Assembly (NCBI GenBank): GCA_949752745.1
Contig: OX457029.1
Location: 45,150,000 to 45,213,999 of the forward strand
Direction of reading: 5' to 3'
Length of the DNA stretch: 64,000 nt
DNA from: Protula sp. h YS-2021
Lineage: Eukaryota; Annelida; Polychaeta; Sabellida; Serpulidae
Notes under the pieces: model-generated
Seen by the model: only the letters and a program-made list of their open reading frames with translations
What the model was told of the DNA's origin: nothing
Database searches by the model: none
In this document: one piece after another, positions 12,001 to 23,804 of the stretch
Layout: each line of letters opens with the position of its first letter
How positions within the stretch are numbered: position 1 is the first letter of the stretch
Program-made: the position numbers and the translations under genes

Positions 12001-12029
12001 TATAGTTGTGCAAGAAATATTGAAATAAA
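9026..12029. other. No recognised gene; G-tracts and one dispersed repeat
   Basis: AT-rich non-coding sequence with a pair of poly-G tracts at 9735-9780. The segment 11790-11945 is similar to 36410-36568: both have a TTTTTGCAG core, ATACGC, GTATCGAA and GTGTAC/GTGCAC in the same order. They are probably two old copies of one dispersed repeat. Confidence 0.45.
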
Positions 12030-12405
12030 ACCACGCTCGAATATGAATTGATCCCAACCTCCCCGTCCACCCCCCCCCCCCAAGACTGGAGTATGGACTG
12101 ATCTGAACCTCACCTCTACCCACCCACCCCTTACTCGAGTATGAACAGAGCCGAATCTCCCCATCCCCCACTATGAACTGATCCGAACCCCCACCACCCC
12201 CTTCCCACCCCCACTCGAATATGAAGTGATCTGAACCTCACCACACCTTCCCACCCCACACTCGAGTATGAACTGATCCGAACCTCCCCCCCCCCGCCCC
12301 GACCCCCGCCACCACCTTCTCCGGACATTCGAGTATGAACTGATCCGAACCTCCCCCCCCCCCCTCCCGCCCACTCCCCCCCTCCTCACACACACACTCG
12401 AGACA
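12030..12405. repeat. Minisatellite, C-rich unit of about 50-60 bp
   Basis: Six or seven irregular units each contain CTCGAATATGAACTGATCC or a variant, followed by a run of C-rich sequence. The C-runs differ in length between units, so the period drifts. The Gly/Ser-rich open frames on the minus strand are by-products. Confidence 0.85.
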
Positions 12406-13744
12406 CATACAAGCACTTAACAAAGGTGATGCTTAGAATCAAACAAGTGAGTTGACTGATCCCAAAAAAACCCTCCTGTAGCACTGATAGCACAAGCCAG
12501 AAAGGCGAGTTTTTGTGGGCTGCGATGCGTTCTGTCGCGTAGTTAAACGTTGTTATAACGGTACCAAGTACACACTTTCAGTCGCGCCTAGTGTGACGTT
12601 TTCTGTAATCAAAGAACGGTGAGTGCGACTGTGCATACTTCCTGCTGTTCCCGTTCTGTCATCGTGAAATCAACCTTAACAATAACTCAGATATTTTGTC
12701 GGATTTATCTCCTACTTAATGATACGACACTTATAAATAGTCTAATAGAAAAACATTATTTACGAACCCTAAAATATAAAAGGGTTCGAATTTTTATTCT
12801 CGCTTACAGCTGGACGCATTGTCCCTTGCCGCGCTCACTCCTGTTCTTTTTCTTTTTTTTTTTGAGTTTCATATCAGTTTTTATTTGCCATTTGACATCG
12901 ATAAATTGTTCTTGCGTAAACTGTTTTTCATATAAATATTTTTTGGGGTATGGGGGTGGCTTTTTTTGGGAAACCGCTTTGTCATCTGATATTTATAGGT
13001 TTTTTTTTTAATTTTTGTGGACTCGATCATTTTTTGAAATTTTTATGGATGATGTCCAACATGCTTCAGCATAAAAATACTCACAGATGGATCTCCACTT
13101 TTGCCAAAGTTTAATCCTATCTATGGAAATGACACGATGTCGATAGTATATTGATTTATTTTGAAAAAGATGAGATTTCTGTTTGTTCAAAAATATTTTG
13201 TCAGATTTTTATCGAATATTGCTGTATTGTTGTTCAAGGCTGCAATAAAAAGAAATTCGACTTGAAATCGATTTTACAAAGCTAAAATTAGAATGTCCGT
13301 AGAAATCAACGTGGAAGGTTAAGGAGGATGACCCGTAAGAACAACAGTAGGTTTTGGCCCAGCTGTCTGAAGAGGAACTACTTTTTTGCTGCTTGACACT
13401 AACACGATGCTATAATTTCTCATTTAGGTCTTGTCAAGATAACCCTAATGAATATAGCAACAAAAAAATGATGCACAGAACGATTCGTCTGACGAGGGCA
13501 AGAATAGGCGTAGGTGCATCATTAAGTAACTATGACAAACAAGTAAACATGATAAAAAATAAATAAAAACACATAATCGAGAACGAAGTCAATGAAAATA
13601 CACGGAAAAAGCCACAGATATGAGGTATATTTCGGGCGATAATACAAAAGTGGCATTCAACAAGACTCGAAAATTGGAAGTTTAGCCCCAGTCCAAAATA
13701 AAGGAATAAAGTGAAAACAATCGCATGCTGAAGTTTCGTAATGG
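12406..13744. other. No recognised gene
   Basis: AT-rich sequence with several T-runs. The short open frames here match nothing I recognise, and no exon-like GC-rich block was seen. Confidence 0.4.
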
Positions 13745-14115
13745 TTTGATAGAAGGGTAGACCATTGGGCTGGCTGCTTTGTGTTCGATTCGGCCTGTGA
13801 ACGAACCGCGTAGTGACGAGTTCAGTTGCCTTTCTCAAGTGCTCGAATTCAGTACGGAGCACTTCAACCCTATGGTCTATCGCTGCTATAATTCAAAAAC
13901 TCCAAATCGTCCGGCAGATAGCCAGAATAGAGGAGAAAATTAACTTTTCCCTCTCGTATGTGTCACAGAATTTTGCAATCGCTTGTTCGCTCCAAAGCAA
14001 CTTCCGCTACTTGACGAACAAAAAGACTGTGTGTGTATCTTGCTAGAGAAGGGTTTTACGCAGTTATAGATCATAAAATTTACTTGTCATTTCTTTATAC
14101 GGTAGTGCATTGTCA
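13745..14115. repeat. Dispersed repeat, copy 1
   Basis: Shared with 28886-29285. Both contain a TAGACCATGGGGCTG-like start, GCTTTGTGTT plus GATTCG, GAGTTCATTGGCCTT or variant, and the right-hand string ACTTGTCATTTCTTTATA followed by GTGCATTG. The middle portions have diverged. The right-hand 40 bp is the best conserved part. The family is not recognised. Confidence 0.55.
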
Positions 14116-14424
14116 CTCGGTGCGTGTTAGGATTTGATATGATGTATTAGTGCTTCTCACATGTGCGGCCATCACAGAGTAGTCCACATTCAGTCTTGTC
14201 TCTCACAACACATTTTTTAACACAACACTCCCCTCCCCCCCCCCAACCCGGAAATTTTAATACAGGAAGTAAAGCAGCCAGTCTCGACCTGTGATTTCAT
14301 GTTTATTACGCCTGTGAATAATGGAGTTAATGAAACAGGGGAATATGACGATTTTTGTGATTCCCTTAGCTCTCTGCCGTTGGCAGTTCTCCAACGGCGT
14401 GCTTTTAAAATGTTATGCAGTGTT

Positions 14425-15215
14425 GACACCCCCTGTCTTGACACCGCCTATCTCGACACCCCGCCTATCTGGGCGACGCCTATTTTGGTACCGCCTATCT
14501 CGACATCCCGCCTATCTCGACACCCCCTATTTTGACACAGCCTATGTCGACATCCCGCCTATCTCGACACCCACTATCTTTGCACCGCCTATCTCGACAC
14601 CCCCTATCTTGACACCGCCTATCTCGACACCCCGCCTATCTCGATATCCCGCCTATCTTGACACCGCCTATCTCGACACCCCCGATTTTTGCACCGCCTA
14701 TCTTGACACGGCCTTTCTCGACACCCCGCCTATCTCGACATCCCGCCTATCTCGACATCCCGCCTATCTCGACATCCCCTATCTTGACACCGCCTATCTC
14801 GACACCCACTATCTTTGCACCGCCTGTCTCGACACCCCCTATCTTGACACCGCCGATCTCGACACCCCGCCTATCTCGATATCCCGCTTATCTCGATATC
14901 CCGCCTATCTCGACATCCCGCCTATCTCGACACCCCGCCTATCTCGACACCCCCTATCTTGACACCGCCTATTTCGACACCCCCCCCTATCTCGACATCC
15001 CGCCTATCTGGGCGACGCCCATTTTGTACGGCATATCTCTACACCCCAATTTTGACACCGCCTATGTCGACACCTCGCCTATCTCGACATCCGGCCTATC
15101 GAGACACGCCCTATCTTGACAACGCCTATCTCGACACCCCCTGTCTTGACATCCCCGCGTATCTCGACATCCCGCCTATCTTGACACCGCCTATCTTGAT
15201 ATCTCCGCTTTGTCG
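14425..15215. repeat. Minisatellite, 17/18-bp unit CGCCTATCTCGACATCC
   Basis: About 45 tandem units alternate between 17 and 18 bp, with subtypes ending CATCC, CACCC or TTGACACC. A longer landmark (CTATCTGGGCGACGCC) appears at about 14464 and again at 15003, so the array has higher-order structure of about 540 bp. Frames stay open because the unit has no stop codon. The apparent Pro/Ile/Ser/Thr proteins change frame at every 17-bp unit and are not convincing genes. Confidence 0.92.
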
Positions 15216-18200
15216 ACAAGTTGAGAATACCCTCTCTAGTTTCTATGACAGTTCAAACCATTTATCTCTTCAGCCCATATATCGAGAGACCTGGCCGCTT
15301 CGACTGTATCGAGATAAACACCGTATTTGCTTATTTTTATGTATCATGTCATTTGTGGAGGATCCCAGTTAAATTATGTGCCGGTAGAAACAAAAGCTGT
15401 GTGTATTCTAATTGAACTCCCCCCCCCCCCTCTCCAAAAAAAAAAAAATGAACCTTAAACCAGGGTTACGATTATTAGCCCAGAGTAATGAAGCTTTTCG
15501 CATTTCGAGAATTTATTTTTTTTTATGCCTCCTGTGTGTTCTGCTGCGTCACAAAATAGTCATATTTTTACAATTATAGGGTATAAGACATTCCTTTGTT
15601 GACTTCGTATATAAAGTAACATTGTAGTTTCTTTTTACATAGCCACAAATAATTCACTGGCATCGCGTTAAGTTGAAATTTCTACACAAGGTGATCCCTG
15701 TTTATCATATAACCGTCTGAAGAGCCAGCCTATATATCAAACACCAAAACATCCTTGTTGCCCAAGTGATTTGTTTTTTGACAGCAACTGTCCGTGGGAG
15801 ACTAGACACTGGCAATGGACTGTAGTCCTCAGTCAAGTGGGGCCGTTTTGAAGTGTGCTGATTGATGGAAGGAGTTTGCGTGCTCTTGAGGAAATAATTT
15901 GTACAGTAAACGGGGGGCTATTTATGCTAGAAAACACTGAAACATCACTGGGATTTTTCAGGTGTGCTTCAGGCGAAAAAGAAATAATCTTGTTTCTCTT
16001 GTTTAGAAATATGTAGAATTTTAAAGCAAACATTATTTATCCGGAAGGCAGAATAAGTACTGAAAATTGCTTTTCATGGGAGAAAAATGGAACAAAAATT
16101 TTGGCCAGTGTTTTGTCACCAAAGTTTTCGAAAAAAAAAAGCTTGACCCCGGCCGGATCTAATTTTTTTCGAGATGAAATATAAAAAGATCACAGGCCAG
16201 TGGGGTCAAAGTTTTAAAAAATGAGAATGAAAAGTAAGATTATTTTTTTCTTCCTGAATAACATCTTTCAACCTTTCTTTGCCGTTGATCTCTTATTCCT
16301 ATTACGTCATGTCCCTTAAGGAGTCACTTGATTTTTACAAACACTAGAGCACCCAGCCTCACAGATCACCAGACTTGCCGCACCCATATGTAACCAGCGT
16401 GCGTATTTGCAGCCCACCAGCAACCCACAGCCCACCAGCAACCCGCAGCACACCAGAAACCCCATCACCACATGTGGCGGCACGCGGCTGCAAGGAACCC
16501 ACACACTGGTGCAGCCCCACCGGCAAGTCGTGGTTATAACCTTGCTGGACATACACCCTGTTTTTTTCCATACCCAGTGGTTAAAACTATCACCTAGTGC
16601 GTGAGAATGACGAAAGCACAAGGGCGAAAGGAGCTGCTGGTCATCTTACTTTTCTAGTGCTCACACTGGATTTGTCATTACATTCGATCGAGCCATAATG
16701 GATAGGTTTCTGGTATTTGAGGCCCTCCTCCTGTCGCCGATGTGGTTGTGGGTACAAAGCTGTACAATGTGGCAATGCCTAAGGTGTTATACTCGACCCC
16801 CCCCCCCTCCCTCTCCCAGGCTATGGCCGTGCTGTCAGCCGAGCCTTAACTTTCCGGGTTACTACATGTCGAAGCCTTCTAAACATCATCGGTGGTCTTT
16901 GTCAGGGTGAAATGTAGTAAAAATCAAACCTTATCTCGTTTGAAGAATGAAAGAGCAAGGTCATCAGTGTGTATGCTTGTGATAGGGGTGGGTGTCATAA
17001 GTAGGCTTTAATTCACCAAAGTATAATGTAAAGATCGAAATATTGTCGAAATTGATAACCAGCAATAACGATAAGCATAAATTTCCATTTCATTGTTCGT
17101 CTGCCCTTCATTGCTGAATGTAATGGCGTCTTATAATGCCATAGGGGGACATGTCTTGGGATTAAACTTTCCGCGCAGCGAAAAACCTTATCCGTGTCAT
17201 ACCCAGTACATGCTTGTTTGGGATATAATTCAAAGTATCTTTCAAATTTTACCTAAAATGGTAGTGTCACACTTGTGGCACCAGGACGTGAATCGAAGCA
17301 AACCATCCTTCGTCAACAGAAGTACATATATTCACTTGCTATAGACGCGTAAACAACTGATTATGAACAATCGTTAGCCGTGAGACAGGAATGCCAGACT
17401 ATGGACAAGGAATAATGTATGACAAATGCGCATCTAACCCGACATGTGACACCTTTGAATCCTAGATAATACAAACTTAAATTGATAATATCCTTCGTTT
17501 GGTCATTGCCCCTGTTCTGTGCTTTATTTCTATTGTGTATTTTTTATTTTTAATAAAAAGAAATAAATAGAAAAAAAGATAATTATCAAAAAAATTCAGA
17601 CGGATGATGGGTTTCACATTCAAAACTTTAGTCTCTTCAATCTTGTGTGATCGGATAACAAGTGAACACGTCACTTGTGCAAGCACCAACTTGAAAGCTC
17701 AGTCCTAGCCAAACAAGTCCAAAAAATTACCTATCGAATCCTTCATTCTGCTGCGAACAATTAAAGGAAAATTCAGTTAAGATAGCATTGAATTATTCAC
17801 TTGTGAGCGTCTTCTTATTTCTTCTTTCCAAGTTGTCAATCAAAAAAGACGCATCATTTGCAAAATCTGTAGTTCCCTGTTGGAATGTAAACCTTGAGTA
17901 ACCAAGACAAGGATGTTCTGCTCTCCTGGTCTCTTTTTAGGTGAGGCGCCATCTTTGTATTTCACTTCGCCATGCCTTGAACATTTTCCTTTGAGGAAAA
18001 GTTTTCATCCTGAGTGATTTAGTTTTTAACAAAGGTGAAATCTCATGCTCTTCGGGTGGTTCCCGATCAGACTGACGAGGCTCCGAACAGTGGCAACTTT
18101 TTTCTATGAAAAGATAGGTCCTTCTTGTGTTTCGTTGCGGTCGCTGCAGAAATGTCCGGGGTATGTTTAGGATAAAATTTGTAGAGGCAGATCTTATAAC

Positions 18201-19502
18201 GCAAAAGCTGTGATATTTATTGTTCGAGTCGCTTTCAGATTTGCTTAGATTGCTAGCAAAAATTGAACTGAAATATCAGTTGAAGAAAATTCTCTTTTGT
18301 AGTAAATGTATTGACGGTACGATTCTTGTTTATCATTTTCATAGAACCGGCTAAATGCGCATCTTCACCCAATTAAAAATCTTCGGCGTTTTAGTAAAAG
18401 GTTTTCTGTCTATACAGTTTCGCAGTTTATTGCACCACGGGCTTTGTTTTGCTTCTTTCTGTAATTTCATCGGGGATATTTGGTCTAAAACTGCTCAACC
18501 AAGGCCGGGGATTCAGTGAAAAAAGCTCTTTGTGAGTAGGATAAGGGCTTAATAACTTTCTTATCTTTTGTTGATTGCTCTTTTCGTCTATTGATATCGA
18601 GGCATTGAATCTTTAATAATTCCGTTCCCAGGTTGTTTATGCATGCTATCAGCTTTTTTTAAGCAATGTCGTATTTGAAATTTGAAACCAGATTGATTGT
18701 TTTGTTTTGTGAAGTGATGGACAAAGAAAATTTTGCTGTATTCAGAATCAATAGGGTTGATGTATGCTGATGGGAATAAGACTGACTTGAACATGAATAT
18801 TCAACGAGATGAACACCAGCATGTTTGCAAAGATATTTAAATGTCATAAAAGAAACACGCAAAATCTTTCCAAACAAAATCTGCTTCTATGTCAAAAACT
18901 GCATCTCGAACAGTGCATATAGTGGAGTTATTTAGTCTTTAATCAGTAATCTGAACTATCGGTTGATCTACTTCCAGAGTATAACACCCTATTCTTTTGA
19001 ATAAGAATACAATATATGCATTTATATCAAGGATATTCAGTCGGGACATTTGGTCCATAGTAAATATACCGGTACTTGAAACAACTATGAAAACCTGTTT
19101 TTAATTTTTGATGCACTTCACAGACTTGCACCATCCCCTCATCTATTTTGCTACGGCAGAAAGGACTTGTCTGCTTATGTTCAACCAACAAACCCCGTAG
19201 AGTCCAGGAAATAGTTCTTTCTGTTTTCTGTTTTTATTGACTTTAATTCGTAATGCGTATGTCACAACGGTGTTGGGTGCAGGCAAAAGTCATCGTGCAA
19301 AGAAACCTCCACGTTTGTTTGCACGCAACTGAGGAATGCAGGAAAAAGTCCTGTGAAAAAAATCGTCCCCATAATCCTATTAGTATAATATCCCCGTCGG
19401 TCCTGTTGTTGACATATGTAGTTTTCCATGGTGCTTGTTTATTCATAACCGTCACAAAAGTCTTGTCCGAATGAAAATCTCTTTCATTTTGTGTATATTA
19501 TT
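15216..19502. other. No recognised gene
   Basis: Mostly AT-rich sequence. A short direct repeat (CAGCCCACCAGCAACCC) occurs at about 16410-16460, and C-runs occur at 15418-15430 and 16797-16812. No exon, transposase or structured repeat was recognised over these 4.3 kb. Confidence 0.45.
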
Positions 19503-19589
19503 AGCCCAGCTTACGTTACACGTAAGCTGGGGTATTCCTATCGGTTTGCGGGTGGCGTCCGTTAGTTAGTTAGTTAGTTAGTTCGCTGT

Positions 19590-20860
19590 AAACTTTGTTT
19601 CAAAATGCATCTCCTCCTACAATTTTAATCCGATGTCATTTATTTTTGGTGTAAGGCATCCCTAAGGGGTCGTGCATACGGCTTGTGCTTTTCTAGTTGA
19701 TCGGGTGAATTTTGAATTTTTGGCGAATTTTTAAAGAAAAAAATTAAAAATGTATCTCCTCCTACATTTTTGACCCGATGTCATTTATTTTTGGTATGAG
19801 GCACCCCTAAAGGGTCGTGCATACGGCTTGTGCTTTTTTAGTCGATCGGACAATTTTTGTATTTTTTGGGATTTTTTTAAGCAAAAATTTTGAAAAAAAT
19901 GCATCTACTCCTACAATTTTGATTCGATGTCATTTATTTTTGGTGTGAGGATTTCCTAAGCGGTCGTGCTTACGGCTTGTGCTTTTTTAGTCGATCGGGT
20001 GATTTTTGAATTTTTGGCGAATTTTTAAAGAAATTTTAAAATGTATCTCCTCTTACATTTTTGACCCGATGTCATTTATTTTTGGCATGAGGCATCCCTA
20101 AAGGGTCGTGCATACGGCTTGTGCTTTTTTAGTTTGTATTTTGGGGGAATTTTTGAAGCAAAAATTTCGAAAATAATTCAAAATGCATCTAATCATGCAA
20201 TTTTGATTCGATGTCATTTATTTTTGGTGTGAGTGGATACGGCTTGTGCTTTTTAGTCGATCGGGCAACTGTAGGGGGAAAATGCATTTCCCCCTACAGC
20301 TTTTTTTTTTTTTTTTTTTTTTTGGTTTGAGGCATCCCTAAGGGGTTGAGAATACGACTTGCGCTTTTTAGTCGATCCGACAATTTCTGTATTTTTTTGG
20401 GAATTTTTGAAGAAAAACTTCAAAATGCATTTCCTCCTACAGTTTTTATCCGATTTCATTTATTTTTTTTGCTATGAGGCATCCTTAGATAGGTCTCGCA
20501 TACGGCTTGTGCTATTTGACTCGACTTGGGAATTTTTGATTTCGGGGGGAATTTTTGATGAAAATACCTCAAAATGCATTTTCTCCTGCAGTCTTGACCA
20601 AACATCATTTATTTTGTGGCTGAGGCATGCTTAGGGTGTCGTGAATATGGCCTGTCTTTTTCAGTCGATGAGAGAATTTTTGAAGAAAAAAATTCAAAAT
20701 GCATTTCCTCCTACAGTTTTTATCAGATTTCATTTATTTTCGATATGAGCCGTCTCTAGGGGGTCATGCATACGGCTTGTGCTTTTTTAGTGAATTGGAA
20801 AACTTTTGAATTTTTTTAGGAATTTTTGAAAAAAAAATTAAATGAATTTCCTCCTACAGC
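19590..20860. repeat. Tandem array of about 145-bp units (element A)
   Basis: About nine diverged units are anchored by AAAATGCATCTCCTCCTAC, GATGTCATTTATTTTTGG and GGGTCGTGCATACGGCTTG. Anchor spacing is 145-149 bp for the first units. One unit has a T-run of over 20 bases at 20300-20323. Confidence 0.88.
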
Positions 20861-20861
20861 G

Positions 20862-23191
20862 CATAAACGCAAGTTAAATGAACTTGCGCAGTAGTCAGAT
20901 TTAACAACTGCACATCGACGCAAGTTAAATAGACATTCGCAGTAGTCCAAATTAAGTACTCCGCATCGATGCAAATTACATAAACATGCGCATTGGTCCG
21001 AAATGTGAACTGCGCATCAACGGAAGATAAATAAAGATGCGAACTGGTCCAAAATAAGCACCGCGCATCAACGCAGGTTAAATAAACATGCGCACTGGTC
21101 CGAAAAAAAGAACTACGCTTCGACGTAAGTTGAATAAACATGCGCAGTGGTCTGAAATGCGAACCGCGCATCAACGCAGCCTAAAGAAACATGCGCACTG
21201 GTCCAACATGCGAACCGCACATCGAGGAAAATTAAATAAACATGCGCAGTGGTCCGAAATGCGAACCGCGCATCAACGCAAGTTAAATAAATATGCGCAC
21301 TGGTCTGAAATGAGAACCACGCATCAACACAAATTAAATAAACATGGGCAATGGCCTGTAATGCGAACCGCGCATCGACGGAAGTTAAATAAACATGCGA
21401 TCCGGTCCAAAATAAGCACCGCACATCAACGCAAGTTAAACAAACATGCGCACTTGTCCGAAAAAAAGAACCACGCATCGACGCTAGTTGAATAGACATG
21501 CGCAGTGGTCTGAAATGAGAACCGCGCATCAACGCAAGTTAAATAAACATGCGGAGTGGTCCGAAGAAAGAACCATCAATCGACGCATGTTGAATAGACA
21601 TAAGAGTCGGGCATCGACGGGACTTAAATAAACATGCGTTCTGGTCCGAAACGCAAATCGCGCGTCAACGCAAGTTAAATGAACCTGCTCACTTGTCCCA
21701 AAATGCGAACTGCGCATCAACGCAACCTAAAGAAACAGGTATACTGGTCCGAAATGCGAACCGGATATCAACGCAAATTAAATAAAAATGCACACTGGTC
21801 CGAATTGCGAACCGCACATAAGCGTAAGTTAAATAAACATTTGCACTGGTCCAAAATAAGTACCGATCATCAACACACGTTAAATAAATATGTGCAATGG
21901 TCCAAAATGTGAACCACGCATCAACACAAGTTAAAAAAAACATGAGCGCTGGTCCGAAATGCGAACCGCACAGCAACACATGCTAAATAAGCAAGCACAC
22001 TGGACCAAAATAAGCACCTTGCATCAACGCAAGTAAAATAAACACGCGCACTATTTCGAAATGCGAACTGCCCATTAACGCAACTTAAATAACATGCGCA
22101 CTATTCAAAATAAGAACTGCGCATCAACGCAACTTAAATAAACATGCGCACTGGTCCAGAATAAGAACCGCGCATCAACTCAAGTTAAAGAAATTTGCGC
22201 ATTGGCCTGAAATAAGAACCGCGCATCGACGCACGTTAAATAAACATACGCAGTGGTTCGAAATGCGAACCAGGCGCCAACGTAAGTTAAATAAACATTT
22301 GCACTGGTCTAAAATAAGCACCGCGCATCAGCGCAAGTTAAATAAACATGCGCACTTCTCCGAAATTCGAACCGCGCATCAACGCAAGTTAAATAAACAT
22401 GCGCAGTGGTTCGAAATGCGAACTACGCTCCAACACAAGTTAAATAAACATTTGCAGTGGTCCAAAATAAGCACTGCGCATCAACGCAAGTTAAATAAAC
22501 ATGCGCACTGGTCCGAAATTCGAACCGCGCATTAGCGCAAGTTAAATAAACATGCGTAATGATCCGAAATTCGAACTGCTCACCAACGCAAGTTAAATAA
22601 ACATAGGCACACGTCCAAAATAAGCACCGTGCATCAACGCAAGTTAAATAAACATGCAAACTGGTCCGAAATGCGAACCGCGCATCAAGGCAACCTATGG
22701 AAACTTGTGCACTTGTCCAAAATAAGTACCGCTCATCAAGGCAAGTACAATAAACATGCGTATTGGTCTGGAATAAGAATCGCGCATCGACGCAAGGTAA
22801 ATAAACATGCGCACTGATCCGAAATTAGAACCGCACATCAACACAAGGTAAATAAACATGCGCACTGATCCGAAATACGAACCGCCCATCAACAGAATGT
22901 AAATAAAGATACGCATTGATCCGAAATAAGAACTGCACATCAACACAAGGTTAATAAACGTGCGCACTGATCCGAAATAAGAACCGCACATTCACAAAAG
23001 GTAAAAAAAAAACATGGGCGCTCGTCAGAAATGCGAATCGCACATCAACGCAAGTTAAATAAACATGTGCACTGTTCCAAAATGGGAGCCGCGCATCTAC
23101 GCAAAATTAAATAAACATGCGCAATTGTCTGAATAAGAACCGCACATCAAGGCAAGTTACATAAATATGCGCACTGGTCCGAAATGCGAGC
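20862..23191. repeat. Tandem array of 51-bp units, about 45 copies (element A)
   Basis: Each unit contains GCAAGTTAAATAAACATGCG, then CACTGGTCCGAAATGCG and AACCGCGCATCAAC. The unit length is divisible by three, so long frames stay open in both directions and give a 17-residue repeat. Each unit also holds an internal dyad (ATGCGC ... GCGCAT) and the forkhead-like core ATAAACA. The same array occurs in element A2 at 38484-39359. Confidence 0.93.
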
Positions 23192-23804
23192 GTTGTTTGA
23201 AGGTATCTATGGCAGACTATCCAGTCTACCAGAGATACGAATTTCTTTCCCATTTTTCTGGGAAAGAAATCTTTGTATGCATTTATCGGTCTATGTTCTG
23301 GTCCGGTGCTAAATTAATTATTGGGCTAGCTCTTTGCCGTCTCATCTTTTGAAGCCCAATTTTTCAGGAAAATTCCCGTACTCATGCACGCTGGAATTGG
23401 GTCTTATTGCTTTTCGTAAGCTGGGACTTTGTCCTTGGACAAACTTGTTTAAATGCACACAGGACTTTTTCAAAACACTCTTTGGAGAAACTTTAATTAC
23501 ATTTTATTTAAATTACAGCTTTTCATGTTATTTTGTGTATTTGTTAACACTTCTTTAAATTTTGCGTAGCTCTTACAATAAATTAAATAAATTGTAACCC
23601 CTTCCTCCCTAGTCGGACTTCTTTGCCTCTCAAATACGAACGTTCCAGGGAAAATCGTTCTTGGATTTATAATTATCAGATTTCGTTACTTTTTAGACCA
23701 GCCGACTATGTCGGGCTGGTCTTATCTTATCAATAGAGGGGTATCCGTCGTCCGTATGTACGTATGTACGTATGTACGTGTGTATGTACGTGTGTAAACT
23801 TTTA

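Larger units (their letters stand above)
19503..23449 (+). mobile_element. Helentron-like non-autonomous element A (3.9 kb, two internal arrays)
   Basis: The 5' end is a near-perfect palindrome (GCCCAGCTTACG, loop, CGTAAGCTGGG), followed by a (GTTA)n run. The body has two tandem arrays, about 145-bp units at 19590-20860 and 51-bp units at 20862-23191, then a 250-bp unique tail. At the 3' end CGTAAGCTGGG is repeated, followed by the hairpin TTTGTCCTTGGACAAA and CTTGTT. No coding capacity is seen. Terminal hairpin, inverted subterminal repeats and lack of an obvious target duplication match Helentron-type (Helitron2/HINE) elements. The autonomous partner is not in the window. Confidence 0.75.

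Noticed and set aside
12131..12423. Gly/Ser-rich minus-strand open frames
   Set aside because: Translation of the C-rich minisatellite.
14321..15372. Three overlapping Pro/Ser/Thr-rich open frames up to 213 codons
   Set aside because: Produced by the 17/18-bp minisatellite; frame changes with each 17-bp unit and there is no non-repeat coding context.
21088..22991. Long open frames with a 17-residue repeat across the 51-bp array
   Set aside because: They follow from a unit length divisible by three without stop codons, occur on both strands, and are broken at random by unit variants.
20862..23191. Possible CRISPR array
   Set aside because: Repeats are contiguous 51-bp units with no unique spacers, in an animal genome, inside a transposable element.
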